From: Mesoplasma seiffertii ATCC 49495
GTDB taxonomy: Bacteria > Bacillota_I > Bacilli_A > Mycoplasmatales > Mycoplasmataceae
Direction: 5' to 3'
DNA: 64,000 nt
NCBI RefSeq assembly: GCF_000518725.1
Contig: NZ_KI912485.1
Location: 3,866-67,865 of the forward strand
The notes beneath the pieces were generated by a model. That model saw only the letters and a program-made list of their open reading frames with translations, was not told the DNA's origin and did not search any database. The position numbers were made by a program, and so were the translations under genes. Within the stretch, counting starts at the first letter, position 1. Each line of letters starts with the position of its first letter. Positions 19,450 to 31,410 of the stretch are shown here, in pieces.

Positions 19450-20317
19450 ATTTCAAAGTCTTTAAAAAGTTTATAACCCCATCAGCATCACAACTATCAG
19501 TTACTGCATAAGCAAGCCGTTGTAGTTCAGGGATCGCATTACCAACGGCAATTGCATATTTATGATTTTCAAACACAGGTAGATCATTTTTTTGATCTCC
19601 AAAAAATAAAACATTATCTAGGGTGATGTTGGTATTATTTTCTTGATTAATTAGATCTATCAATTTCAAAATTCCGGTAAATTTATTATGTCCTGGAACA
19701 ACTAAATCAGCACCTGTAGCAATTCACGACATTGCTTGAAAATTAGTTTTGCCAACTTCAGCATTTAGTTGCTCTATAATTTGATTAAATGCTTGAGTGT
19801 CTTGGTTATTTGCTCTAAAAACAATTTTAGGTGATGTTAAAGTTATTAAAACATCATCTGTTAACAAACAGTAATTATTAATATCACTTGAATCTTTGCG
19901 ATGTTGATTTGAAATATCGGCATCGCTTTGATGAGAATAATAGATTGTTGTCAAACTAGAATCTGTAACATTAAAATGAACCTTGGCACCTTTTAAGACA
20001 GCAATTATTTTCTTAACGATAGTGTTATTAAAAACCCCTTCAACAATTACTTGTTGTGACATAAAATTGTAAATAATTGTCCCGCTGTTTCCTAAAAAAT
20101 ATTTTGTATAGTGGTTAGCAACCGGACTAATTGAATCAACAACTCATTGCACCATAAACGGTAAGTTTCCCGTATTTAAAACAAAATAAATTTTTTGTTT
20201 TGCTAAATCAGCAAGATACTTTTGAGTTTCGTGACTAAGCGATTTAGCTCCAAAGGGTAAGATTGTTCCATCTAAATCACTGACAATTAACTTTACTTTA
20301 TTATTACTTATTTTCAT
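19448..20317 (-). CDS. Cof-type HAD-family phosphatase
   Basis: 289 residues; ATG at 20317 preceded by AGAAGG. HAD hydrolase of the Cof/YidA subgroup: motif I LIVSDLDGTILPFG at the N-terminus, motif II near FVLNTGN, and C-terminal FFGDQKNDLPVFENHKYAIAVGNA (motif IV with the GDxxND acids), with a cap domain between. Family members dephosphorylate sugar phosphates, phosphonucleotides or flavins; the substrate cannot be assigned. Motif IV GDQKND is intact. Alone on the minus strand. Confidence 0.9.
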
Positions 20318-20432
20318 ATAAACCTTCTTTTAGATTAATTATAAAATATAAAACCTTCTTATAGACCCATTTTAAGAAATATTTGAACTAAAATATATGT
20401 TATATTACAACTAAAAGGAAAAGGGTATAACT

Positions 20433-21356
20433 ATGGAAAACTTCATCATTATTATTGGAATTTTTTTAACAGCATTTATTGCCTTGGCGATTGGAACAAT
20501 TGTTTTAATCAAAAAAAATAAAATTCGGTTTGCTGAAAGACAGGAACCAACTATTGAAATTAATTACTTTGAAAATAATAAAAAAATTTGATTGTTTAAC
20601 ACAAAAACTACTGTGATGATTGATACTTACAAGTTTAGTGAAGTTTTTGACCAGTTTCCTTTTTTAAGTGACTTCCAAGAAAGTAAAGCAATGATGCTTA
20701 AAAAAAGAGGAGCATCATCAACTAAAATTGATAAAGTTGTTGAAGACTTGTTAACTCATCAATCCGTAATTTTGAGACACTTTCAAAAAAGTTCGACTAA
20801 ACTTTTAAAAGGATTTGATAAAACTAAATTAAAATATAATTATCAAAATGCTAACTATTTATTAAAATTTTATAATGTATTTTTGAATACTTATAAAGAA
20901 CAAATTATTAAGAATTTTGTTAATAAGATTATGGTAGTTGAACTAAATGAAATATTCCAAAACATTACTATTAACTACAACAAACAGGAAATTATTAAAA
21001 AGAATTTAGATCGTATTGAATTGGCTTTAGAAGAAGCAGTGGGAGTTATTCTTAAAAAACTTTATGAAGATCTTTCAATTAACGAAGAAGAGTTTATCTA
21101 TTTAAAAGAATCAGATCAATCTACAAATGATAATCCAAATATGAATACTTATGGGAAAAACTTTGATCAGTTTGAATTAGCTTATCAAGTATTAGGAGTT
21201 GATAGTAGTATTGATGATGCTAGTCTTAAAAAAGCTTATCGTAAATTGGCAATGGAATATCATCCTGACAAAAACCCTGACTTAAAAGCAAACGAATATA
21301 TGAGTAAAATTAATCAGGCTTATGACTTAATTTTAAAAGTTAGAAACTTAAAATAA
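20433..21356 (+). CDS. Membrane-anchored J-domain protein
   Basis: 307 residues; ATG 20433 after AAAAGG. One TM at 3-25, a helical cytoplasmic middle region of ~170 residues, and a C-terminal J domain (~240-307) with the catalytic HPD at 277-279 (MEYHPDKNP). J domains stimulate DnaK ATPase, so it probably recruits DnaK to the membrane. There is no Gly/Phe or Zn region, so it is not DnaJ itself. Partner and client unknown. Followed by pepV with its own promoter. Confidence 0.85.
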
Positions 21357-21394
21357 TTTTTTTAAGTTAGTTTAATAATAAATTAATCAAGGTA

Positions 21395-21400
21395 TATAAT
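21395..21400 (+). promoter_or_regulatory. Probable -10 box of pepV
   Basis: TATAAT 30 nt before the pepV ATG; no convincing -35. Confidence 0.4.
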
Positions 21401-21429
21401 ATATTTAACAAAATCAAAAGGAGAAAATT

Positions 21430-22785
21430 ATGATAATTGATAATAAAAAGTTACTAGAAAATTACTTTCCAGAAGCATACGAACAAACAAAAAAGTTACT
21501 ACAAATTCCTTCATTTAAAACTGAGGCTTTACCAAATGCACCATTTGGTAAAGGTACAAAAGATGTTTTAGATTACACAATTAAGTTGGCTAGAGAGTTA
21601 GGTTTTGAAGCTCATCAAGATGAGCAAAATCGTTACGGGTTTTTAGATTATGGAGATGGAGAACAACTATTTGTAATTTTGTGCCATTTAGATGTTGTTC
21701 CTCCGGGAAATATGAGTGAATGAGTAACAGACCCTTTTACACCAATTGAACAAGATGGTAAATTGATAGGGCGTGGATCATTTGATGATAAAGGTCCAAC
21801 AATGATGAACCTTTATGCTTTAAAATACTTAAAAGATCATGGATTTAAGTCTGAGAAGTACAAAATTAGAATGATTTTTGGATTAACTGAAGAAACAACA
21901 TGAGAAAGTATTCGTGCCTATATCGAAGATTATGGAATTGCTGATGCAGGTTATGTTCCTGATGGAGAATTTCCAGTAGTTTATGCCGAAAAGTGAATTG
22001 TTGATGCCGATATTGTTTCATCATTACCAGCTGATTTTGAAATTAAAGGGGGTTCTGCTTATAATGTTATTTGTGATTTAGTAACTTATAAAGGACCAAA
22101 GATTTCTGAAATTCAAAAATATTTAAATGCCCAAGATATTCGTACGTCATTAAATGAAAATCAAGAGTTAGTTGTTCAAGGAGCTGCTGGTCATGGAAGT
22201 CTGCCATGAGTTGGAGTTAACGCAGCTACTTGACTGGCAAAAGCAATGTTTGAAGTTGGCATTGATCATCCAACTATTAAGTTCCTAGCAAAAGAAGTTC
22301 ATATGAATTATCATGCATCAGGCATTTTTAAAGGAATTGCAGATGAAACAGGAGACTTGACTCAAAATCTAGGAATTATTGAAATTAAAGATGGAATTCA
22401 ACGTTTAGCATTTAATTATCGTGTTCCAGTATTTACTGAACCAAAAGAAAAATTTATTCCTCAGTTAACTAAGTTTTTAACTGACAATTATAATTTAAAT
22501 CTTGATGTTATTGGAATTGAAGACAGTGTTTATGTTCCAAAAGATTCTGATTTAATTAAAAAGTTAATGAAAGTTTATCAAGAAGTAACTGGAGACATGG
22601 TGTCACAACCTCTAGCAATTGGTGGAGGAACATACGCTAAATCAATGCCAAATATTGTTGCTTTCGGGGCCGAATTTGATATTGAAAAATCAACAATGCA
22701 TGCCTATAACGAATATGTAAAAATTGATGATTTGAAAAAAATGTTAGAAATTTATACTAAAGCAATTACTTTATTAACTGAATAA
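21430..22785 (+). CDS. pepV: M20 family dipeptidase PepV
   Basis: 451 residues; ATG 21430 after AAAAGGAG. Zn-dependent cytosolic dipeptidase. Metal-site motifs in order: LCHLDVVPPG, GRGSFDDKGP (bridging Asp), EETTWESI (catalytic Glu pair), VPDGEFP and a C-terminal His in STMHAYNEYV. A lid/dimerisation domain lies between. Normal PepV length. It could finish the breakdown of peptides imported by Opp. Ends with a clear terminator. Confidence 0.94.
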
Positions 22786-22792
22786 TTTTGAG

Positions 22793-22816
22793 AAAAGCGA
22801 ATTATCGCTTTTTTAT
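22793..22816 (+). terminator. Terminator after pepV
   Basis: AAAAGCGA / TCGCTTTT, loop ATTA, T run. Confidence 0.88.
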
Positions 22817-22939
22817 TTGAATAAACAAGATTTTAATTAGCTTTATATTTTGTTGACTATCTTAGTTTGAGTTTTGTATTTTAAGACTTTTTTTGTTAAA
22901 CTTATAAAGTTGATATATGTTTATAAAATGTAGTCAATC

Positions 22940-23040
22940 ACAAATAAGAATTCATTAGCCTAGTGCCTTAAATTATTAATCAAAAAGGTGGCTAATGTTC
23001 GAATTATTTGGAAGTATAACAAATAAAAGAAAAGGAGACC
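22940..23040 (+). ncRNA. Structured 5' leader of rpsB
   Basis: CATTAGCC (22953-22960) pairs perfectly with GGCTAATG (22990-22997), and CCTT (22966-22969) with AAGG (22985-22988) inside it, forming a two-tier hairpin ~50 nt before rpsB. The leader from the likely promoter (TTGTTAAAC...TATATG near 22893-22918) to the ATG is ~120 nt. Such a leader is where an S2-responsive element would sit; no Rfam family is recalled with certainty. Confidence 0.5.
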
Positions 23041-23046
23041 ATCAAT

Positions 23047-23859
23047 ATGGCAAAAGAACTAACAAGAGAAGAGTTATGAGAAGCGGGAGTTCAATACGGA
23101 CACCAAACTAAACGTTGAAACCCAAAAATGGCACCATACATTTATGGAACAAAAAATAAAAATCACATTATTGATTTACAAAAAACAATGCTTCAATTAG
23201 AAGAAGCAAGAAATCTAATTACTGCAATTGGACAAAAAGGGGACAAAATTTTATTTGTTGGAACTAAACGTTCAGCAAAAAATGCTGTTAAAGAAGCAGC
23301 TTTAAGATCAGGGAACTTTTTTGTTAACCAAAGATGATTAGGGGGAACTCTAACAAACTTGAAAACAATTTTAGTAAGAATTAAAGCTTTATGAAAAATT
23401 GAAGAAGAAGAAAAAAATGGTAAATTAGCTTTAAGAACTAAAAAAGAACAAATTTTAATTTTAAAAGAAAAAGTTAAATTAGAAAAAACTTTAGGTGGAA
23501 TTAAACAAATGAATAAGTTACCTGCAGCATTAGTTGTAGTTGACCCAAAAACTGATGAAATTGCTGTTAAAGAAGCAAGAAAATTAGGAATTCCAGTTAT
23601 CGCTTTATGTGATACAAACGTTGATCCTGATATGGTTGACTTAGTAATTCCAGCAAACGATGATTTACAAGAATCTGTAAACATTTTAATTAATCATTTA
23701 GTTGATGTTTATGCAGATGCAGCAGGAATTAAAATGGCACCTTCAGTATTAAAAACTGTTGCACCAAAAAAAGAATATAATACTGAAAACAGAAATACAT
23801 CATGAGCTTCAAAAAATACAGCTCCAAAACCAAACCCAGCAACAACAGAAGCAAAATAA
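23047..23859 (+). CDS. rpsB: 30S ribosomal protein S2
   Basis: 270 residues; ATG 23047 after AAAAGGAGACC. Motifs: LWEAGVQYGHQTKRWNPKM, FVGTKRSAKNAVKEAA, QRWLGGTLTN and PAALVVVDPKTDEIAVKEA, ending in a short Pro/Ala/Lys tail beyond the globular domain (about 240 residues is usual). Needed for S1-independent 30S assembly. Operon with tsf, the common bacterial pair. Confidence 0.97.
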
Positions 23860-23891
23860 TTATTAAGAAATAATAAGAGGAGGAAAGATAT

Positions 23892-24788
23892 ATGGCAGTA
23901 GATGCAAAATTAATTAAAGAATTACGTGAAATCACTCAAGCAGGAATGATGGATTGTAAAAAAGCTTTAGAAGCTTCAAATAATAGCGTTGAAGATGCAA
24001 TTGTTTGATTAAGAGAAAATGGTTTAGCTAAAGCAGCTAAAAAATCAGATCGTATTGCAGCTGAAGGAGTAACTTTAGCAAAACAAAATGATACAGCGGC
24101 AGTTATTATTGAAGTTAACTCAGAAACTGATTTTGTTGCCCAAAACGCAGCATTCTTAGCAATCATTGACGAAGTAGCAACTTCATTATTATCATCAAAA
24201 GCAACAACTTTAGAAGAAGCGTTGGAAGTTAAAACTTCAACTGGAGAATCAATCAAAGAAGTTTTAGTAAACGCAACAGCAACAATTGGGGAAAAAATTG
24301 AATTAAGAAGATTTGTGTTAATTCAAAAAACTCCTGATACAACAATTTCTTTATATAACCATGCAAATAAACGAGTATCTGTATTATTAGAATTTGCTGG
24401 GAATATTGATGCAACTGATGCATACAACGTTTCAATGCACGTTGCAGCGATGGCACCAAAATACAAAACTATGAGCGAAATTCCCGCAGATTTCAAAGAA
24501 TCTGAAATGCATATCATTCAAGAAAATGCAAAAGAAGATCCTAAATTACAAGGTAAACCAGCAAATATTATTGAAAATATCTTAAATGGAAAATTATCAA
24601 AACGTTTGGCTGAAATTTCATTAGAAGATCAGGCTTTCGTGGTTGATGAAAGTTATAAAGTTGGACAATTTATTAACTCTAAAAAAGTTTCATTAAAAGA
24701 AATGGTTAGATTTGAAGTTGGAGAAGGAATCGAAAAAGTTGTTACTGATTTCGCAAGTGAAGTAGCAGCTCAAGTAGCAGGTAACTAA
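23892..24788 (+). CDS. tsf: Translation elongation factor Ts
   Basis: 298 residues; ATG 23892 after GAGGAGGAAAG. Nucleotide-exchange factor for EF-Tu. UBA-like N-terminus ([19 protein letters not shown]), [12 protein letters not shown] core motif, and coiled coil region are intact. Normal length. 33 nt after rpsB; the next gene starts one base after its stop. Confidence 0.97.
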
Positions 24789-24789
24789 T

Positions 24790-25500
24790 ATGATTCAATT
24801 CTTATCTAATACATGAGTTAATGGAAGTAACCAACTAGGAAAAGATGGAGAGGCAAATATCCAAATTTTAATTTTAGGAGTAATTATTATAGTTGTCTCA
24901 TTAATTTTGAGTTTGACATTTGCAAAATATTTGTATGATTTCAAAAAGAATGAATCAAAACATAAAATTTATGGAGTTAATTTTATTATTATGTTTGCGA
25001 TATCAAATGTTATAGCAATTTTTTCAGGAATTTTAGCGATAATCTTATTTTCAAGTGCTAAAACAATTTTTGGCAGTGGATCAAATATTGATAATGGAGC
25101 TAATGTAGCTTTTGCAGTGATTGTAGCAATTATAGCAATTGGTTTTGCAGTGATTGTGGGATCATCAGTATTATTATGATTTGGAATTTATAAATTTGGT
25201 ATCGCTTTAGACGATGAAAAAATCTTGTTTATTGGAGAAAAAATAGCATATTCAAAAATTACAAAAATTATTGATGATAAAGGTAAAATTTATATCAATT
25301 ATTTACAAGGAATAAGAACAAATAAACGTTTCAAACTTTCAAAAAGTTCAGTTATGGGGCAATGATTCATTCAAAATGTTTCAGCTACAGGTCATTCAAT
25401 AGAAATTATGAATGCTGACGAATACTTTAAAAATATGAATGTATTGGCAAAAAAAGAATTAGAAGACAAACAAAATCAAAAATCAAAAGATAAAAAATAG
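24790..25500 (+). CDS. Unknown membrane protein downstream of tsf
   Basis: 236 residues; ATG 24790 directly after the tsf stop, so translation is probably coupled. Three hydrophobic segments (~26-48, 64-88, ~98-127) are followed by a soluble C-terminal half with a beta-rich pattern (GIALDDEKILFIGEKIAY, GKIYINYLQG), reminiscent of a PH-like/YcxB fold, then a charged Lys/Gln tail. Family not recognised. A terminator follows at once. Confidence 0.8.
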
Positions 25501-25527
25501 TACTTCCTTGAAGTATTATTTTTTTAT
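25499..25527 (+). terminator. Terminator of the rpsB-tsf operon
   Basis: TACTTC / GAAGTA with CTT loop right after the stop, then seven or more T. Confidence 0.8.
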
Positions 25528-25541
25528 TTTTGTGGTATATG

Positions 25542-25571
25542 TTGGAGTTTTACTTATTAAATTAGTATAAT
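25542..25571 (+). promoter_or_regulatory. Probable promoter of pyrH-frr
   Basis: TTGGAG (25542-25547), 18-nt spacer, TATAAT (25566-25571), 34 nt before the pyrH ATG. Confidence 0.55.
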
Positions 25572-25605
25572 AAATTAGATAGTGTTTAGAAATTAGAGGT
25601 ATGTA

Positions 25606-26319
25606 ATGAATTTAAAATATAAAACGGCGCTTTTAAAACTTAGTGGTGAAGCTTTAAAAGGGGACAACGAAATTTATGATAAAGATTCTTTAGAAACAGT
25701 TGCTAAACAAATTGTAAAATTAGCACAAGAAGGTGTTAGATTAGGAATTGTTATTGGTGGAGGAAACATTTGACGAGGGAACTTAGGTTCAAATATCAAT
25801 ATGCCTCAAATTAATGCTGATTATATGGGAATGTTAGCGACAGTTATGAATGGTTTAGCTTTAGAGTCAACGATTAAACAATTAGGATATGATAAGGTAT
25901 CAGTTTACTCATCATTACCAATTAAGACAGTTACAGAAGATTATAATTTCAAAACTGCTCGAACAAAAATGAGTGAAGGATATATTGCAATTTTTGTTGG
26001 TGGAACAGGATTTGCTTATTTCACAACTGATACAAACGCAACAATTAGAGCAATTGAAATTGACGCTGATGTAGTGTTAATGGCTAAGAATGGTGTAGCT
26101 GGAGTTTATGATAAAGATCCTAAAACAAATCCTGATGCAAAATTATATACTCATTTAACTCACGAGGAGTTAGCACAAAAACAATTACGAGTAATGGATT
26201 TGACAGCAGCGACATTAGCTCGTGACGCAAATCTGAAAATTGAAGTATTTGATATGCAAGGCGAAGATAATATTATCAAAGTTATGCATGGAGAATTAGT
26301 TTCAACAATTATTGAATAA
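25606..26319 (+). CDS. pyrH: UMP kinase
   Basis: 237 residues; ATG 25606 after TTAGAGGT. Phosphorylates UMP to UDP. Amino-acid-kinase fold motifs: LLKLSGEALKG, IGGGNIWRG, EIDADVVLMAKNGVAGVYDKDP and VMDLTAATLARD. Hexameric bacterial type, unrelated to eukaryotic UMP/CMP kinases. Paired with frr, a widespread arrangement with rpsB-tsf upstream. Confidence 0.97.
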
Positions 26320-26350
26320 GATATTAATAAGAAAAAAGGGGTAACAACAA

Positions 26351-26896
26351 ATGGACGAAATACTATTAATTGCTGAAGACAGTATGCAAAATACAGTTTT
26401 GGCTTGAAAAGATTATATGACTAAAATTAGAACTGGAAGAGCTAGCGTTGCAATGTTAGATAAAGTAATGGTTAACTTTTATGGAACACCAACACCGATT
26501 ATTCAAACATCACAAATTTCAGTTCCCGAACCACAACAATTATTAATTAAACCATATGATAGATCACAAATTTCAGAAGTTTTAAATGGAATTAATAAAG
26601 CAGATTTAGGAGTTAATCCAATTGCTGATGCTGAAGTAATTCGTATTAATATTCCAGCATTAACAGAAGATATTCGTAAAGACTTAGTTAAAAAAATGAC
26701 AAAGGAATTGGAAACTTTTAAAGTAAGAATTCGAAATGCTCGTCGCGATGGTATTGATGCTGCTAAAAAAAATAAAGATATCTCTGAAGACCTTGTTAAA
26801 GGATTAGAAAAAGATATTCAAGTATTAACAGATAAATATATCAAACAACTTGATGACCTTGCAAAGGCAAAAGAAAAAGAATTAATGACAATATAG
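26351..26896 (+). CDS. frr: Ribosome recycling factor
   Basis: 181 residues; ATG 26351 after AAAAAAGGGG. With EF-G it splits post-termination ribosomes. Three-helix bundle with the signature [13 protein letters not shown], and [29 protein letters not shown]. Normal length. A TGA Trp codon at position 20 conceals the start in the standard code. Confidence 0.97.
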
Positions 26897-26922
26897 AAAA
26901 TGAATGGAGTTTAAAAAAACTT

Positions 26923-28137
26923 ATGAAGTATCAGATTGACGATAAAATTATTTACAATGGTGAAGAACTAACAATTATTAAGTTGGGAGAAATTTACCAT
27001 GAAGATAATACAAATGAAACAGATCCATTTTTATTAGCAATAAATTCTGAAGGTACAGAGTTTATCGTTTATATTAAAGATCTAGAAAAACAAGACGAAG
27101 AATATTTCACTGAAATTACTGATATTTTAAAAGAGTCAGAAAAAGTTTCTGTTAAAGTTGAAAAAGAAATTAAAAAGGCTGAAATAAGATTTGATCCACA
27201 ACCAAATGCATATATTAATGCAGATGAATATGAAGGACATTTACCTGTTTCACTTGTTCAAAAAAATAAAGCTTATCGAGTAAACCGAACAAGAAGAATT
27301 AAACAAACTTTAGCTGTTAGAAATAGTTCAAAAGTTTTGTCAATGCCAGTAAAAGAAACAAAAGAATTTGTCTCTGAAACAGCTCTTCCAAAAATTGGGC
27401 AAATTGTTGATGCTAAAGACAATAACTTTGTTTCAGAATTCGATGAAACAACTAGTCTTTGAGTTAGCAAAAAAGTTGATTTACAAGCAGTTGAAGAATC
27501 TGAAACAATTGATGTTTTATTAGAAGAACAAAACGCAAAAAATATTGTTGTAAATAGCAAATGTGGAAATACACAAATTTGTTATAAAGCAAAATGACGT
27601 AAAGTTCCGTTATGTAAGTATCACTCAGAAAATTTTGAACCAAAAACTGGAGTTGCAACTATTAGAATGAAAAGAGCCAAATCAACTCTATCAATTCAAC
27701 AAAGTGAGCGAAACTTTTATGATGAAAAAACTAAGACTGTTGTTTTAGAGCCAAGAAACAGTAAAGAAGATGCTCAATTCAAGCTATTGGCTAAATTCAT
27801 TAAGACTAAGCAAGAATTTGCTCGTATGTGAGTGATGTTAGCATTTTCATTAGTAATGATGCTTGCAGGATTTATTGCCTTAAAAGTTGGAAATTACATG
27901 CTAGTAAATGGTGAATTCAATTGAGATTTTATTTTAGGGGTCAATGGAAAGTTATTAATAAACTTGCCACATGGTAGCACTTTAAATGAATGATTTGATT
28001 TCATTTTAAATATTTTATTAGTAACAGTTTTTGCAACAATGACTCTTTATATTTTTATTGAAGCAACAACAATTTCATGAGAAACACAAAGACAAGCAGA
28101 ATTAATTAACAAATTAAATAAAATAGTAAATTATTAG
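26923..28137 (+). CDS. Unknown two-TM protein with a Cys/His cluster
   Basis: 404 residues; ATG 26923, weak RBS TGGAG. An acidic, mostly soluble N-terminal part (~300 residues) carries C214-x5-C220-x10-C231-x2-H234, which could bind zinc, and a stretch of charged residues before two TMs (~303-330 and ~362-385) at the C-terminus. The N-terminal part has a beta-rich start (YQIDDKIIYNGEELTIIKLGE), like small KOW/Tudor-like barrels, but this is only resemblance. No family recognised. Last gene of the pyrH-frr unit, closed by a perfect hairpin. Confidence 0.8.
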
Positions 28138-28144
28138 ACAATAT

Positions 28145-28180
28145 AATATAAAAACATTGGGAAACCAATGTTTTTATATT
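28145..28180. terminator. Perfect 16-bp hairpin, terminator
   Basis: 16 bp (28145-28160) pair exactly with 28165-28180 around loop GAAA; A run before, T run after. A strong terminator on either strand. Confidence 0.85.
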
Positions 28181-28220
28181 AAAATAAAGATAAACATATT
28201 TAATATGTCGGGGGTAAAAA

Positions 28221-29882
28221 ATGAAAAATATTATAAATATCTTTAAAGAAGATTTAGAATCAATTGCAAAGGAACTAGGAATTGAAGCTGAACCAATTGT
28301 GGAAATCAACAAAACAGGAATTCAAAGCGATTTTGCAACAACTTTAGCATTAATGGCTGCTAAAAAATTGGGCAAAAATCCAAAGGAACTAGCAGAAGTT
28401 ATTAAGACAAAATTACTGAATATAAATAATTATGAAGAGGTCGAAATTGCTGGACCTGGTTTTATTAATGTCAAAATGAAAAAAGATTTGTTAAGTTCAG
28501 TAGTTAAAAAAATTGCTGAAGAAAAAAATAATTATGGTCAACAACCTCGACGCAACAAAATTATGAACATCGAATATGTATCTGCAAACCCAACAGGATT
28601 TTTACATGTAGGACATGCACGTAATGCTGTTAATGGTTCAACATTAGAAGAAATTTTTAAAGCAGATGGATATGAAGTACAAACAGAATATTATATTAAT
28701 GATGCTGGTAATCAAATTAATGTTTTAGCAGTTACAGTTTTTGTACATTATTTAAATTTATTAGGAATTGATGCCGTTAAACCAGAAAACTCTTATGGTG
28801 GAGATATGTATGATGAAGTAGCAGGATACTTAATAGATGAATTTGGAGACAAGTTTAGAGACGTTACTTTTTCAGATACTATGATCAATGATGATGAAGT
28901 TCATCAAATCTTTAGAAAAAAATCAGTTGAGCATTTCTTAACTCTTATTAAACAACAGTTACAAGATTTTGGTGTGGTTATTGAACACTGATCAAGTGAA
29001 CAAGCAATGTATGATGAAAAAGAAATTGATAGAATGTTAGCGCTGTATGAAAAATTAGGAGCAACATATGAAAAAGATAATGCTGTATGATTACGTACAA
29101 CTGATTTTGGGGATGACAAAGACCGTGTATTAGTTAAATCAGATGGAACATATACATATATCGTTCCTGACTTAGCAACACACCATATTCGTATTCAAAG
29201 AACAAAAGCTGACAAGTTAATTAACGTTTGAGGAGGAGACCACCATGGATATATTCCACGTATGCGTGCTGGTTTAGCTTTGTTAGGACATGATCCAGAA
29301 ATCTTAGAAATCGAAATGGTTCAAATGGTGCGTTTAATTAAAGACGGAGTCGAATATAAAATGTCGAAACGTAAGGGAACTGCTGTATGATTAGTTGACA
29401 TTCAAGAAATGGTTGGAAAAGATGCTTTACGTTACATGTTAGCCTCAAAGGCATCTAGTTCACATATGGATTTAGATTTGGATTTAGTACAACAAAAAAA
29501 TGCTTCAAATCCAATCTATTACGCACAATATGCAACAGCACGATGCAATTCAATTTTAAGACAAGCAAAAGAAAAACAAATTAGTCCAAGTTTTGAAATT
29601 TCTGAATTGTTAGTAACAGCAAAAGAAGCAGAATTAATAGTAACTTTAGATAATTTTGGAGAAGTTATTAGATCAGCTTCTAAAAATCGTGCTCCACAAA
29701 TGATTTGTGAATACATTCAATCAGTGGCAAAACAATTCCACTCTTATTATTCTGATACAAAAATTATTGATGAAAGTAATCTTCCTTTATCAAAAGCTCG
29801 TTTAGGCTTAGTGATTGCTGTTTTACAAGTTTTAACTAACGCCTTTAACTTAATTGGGATTGAAGTATTAGAAAAAATGTAA
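28221..29882 (+). CDS. argS: Arginyl-tRNA synthetase
   Basis: 553 residues; ATG 28221 after TCGGGGG. Class I synthetase. Arg_tRNA_synt_N domain at the N-terminus, HIGH motif as HVGH 129-132 ([14 protein letters not shown]), tRNA/arginine pocket [15 protein letters not shown]-like KMSKR 380-384, and C-terminal DALR anticodon-binding domain ([20 protein letters not shown]). Normal length. The final DALR end is intact. Confidence 0.97.
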
Positions 29883-29899
29883 TTATTGAAAGGAAACTT

Positions 29900-31399
29900 A
29901 TGCTTAAAAATTGAGACTTATTCATTTTGAATCCAATTCTTATAATTTTAAGTTTTGCGGCAGTTTGGTTTATTTGAAAAAGAGAAAATGAATCAAAAAA
30001 ATGATTATATTTTTTTATCGAAACAATTTTAGTATGAACTGTAAATAGCTTTTTGGTAAAGTTAGGAATTTTAAGATTCGGCATTACCAATGCTTATTCT
30101 AATCCAGTAGCAATAGCATTATCTCTTTTTGGAGTTTCTGCTATTTTTACTATGTTATTCAAACCTTTAGCAACATGACTTACTGGTATAGTAAAACATC
30201 GACGTTATTGAATATGAGCTTCAATGCTAAGTAGTTTTATTGCGATAATTTTGTTCTTGATTGCAAATAGCAGCTTAAATGATGTTTCGGGATTATTAAT
30301 TGTTGGATCAATAATGATTGGAATATCATTGGCATCTCAGTCATTATACTTTTTATATATCAATGAACAAAAGTACTATCGAATTTTTCCAATAAAGGCA
30401 ACGTTTAGAACAGCTTTTCTAATAATAATTGGAACTTTTTTTGGATCATACATTTTTAATTTGACAAACGTTTCTCAACATTCGGTATTGGGAAACAATG
30501 AAACTGTTAATTATTTAGGAGCAGGAATTGTTTGTATAATATTTTTAATTGTAGCGTTTGGCTTAAGTTTTATGAATAAGGAAAAGTCAAGCTTTGTCAA
30601 AAGTTTTGATTTTGATGTTAAAGATAAGCTGGAACCATACAATAGTAAAATACTAGTTCTTTTAATGTTAAGTACGCTATTTCTAGGGTTAATTTATGGG
30701 TTAATCCAATCACCAATATATGAGTTTTATATAGTTGCTAAAGTTAAGAATAGTGGTGCAAGTGCTGAGGTAGCTTTAAGCTTTGTAAGAAAGTATCAAG
30801 ACTTTTTTATTGGAGGTCAATTAATTTTAGGATATTTAGGATATTTTAAAATAGTAAAGAAAATTGGTTATCGCCAAAGTGTAATTGGACTAATAGTTAT
30901 TTTGGCGTTTTTAGCGTTTTTGATGACTTTAATTCATAGTTATTATTTTTTACTGTTTGTCTCATTTGTAGCAGGGTTAATCTTTTTTGAACTGTTTTAT
31001 ATGTGATTTGGTTTAGCAATAATGTGAAACTATCGAACTGAAAGGATTCCAGTAACAGGACTTGTCGGAGCATCAACAATTTTGGGAAGTTTTATTCCTA
31101 ATATTATTTTAAGTATTTGTAGAATTTCAGGAGTTGGAGTGTTCCAAAACTACAATAGTTTAGAAGCATTAGCAAATATAGAAAATGTTTCTGAAATCTT
31201 AGTCACACTAACAAGAGCAGTTATTTTGATGTCGTCAATTATATTTGCCTTAGCTTTGGCGTATTTAGCATTTTTAACCTTCACTATAAACCAAATGTTA
31301 GTAGAGTATGTAAATGTTGAAGAAATTCACTCAAAGCTTGTTAGCATTGAAAAAAGAAGTATTGCTAATAAAATCAAAACAAGAATGACAATTAACTAA
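29900..31399 (+). CDS. Polytopic transporter, MFS-like
   Basis: 499 residues; ATG 29900 after GAAAGG. About 12 hydrophobic segments; two halves separated by a cytoplasmic loop near residues 232-250 (EKSSFVKSFDFDVKDKLEP), the plan of the major facilitator superfamily. The TM segments carry few charges, while RRYW and KKIGYRQ lie in loops at positions comparable to MFS A-motif loops. Substrate unknown. Several TGA Trp codons near the start (codons 6, 24 and 35). 18 nt after argS, presumably co-transcribed. Confidence 0.65.
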
Positions 31400-31410
31400 A
31401 AAGGAGCAAT

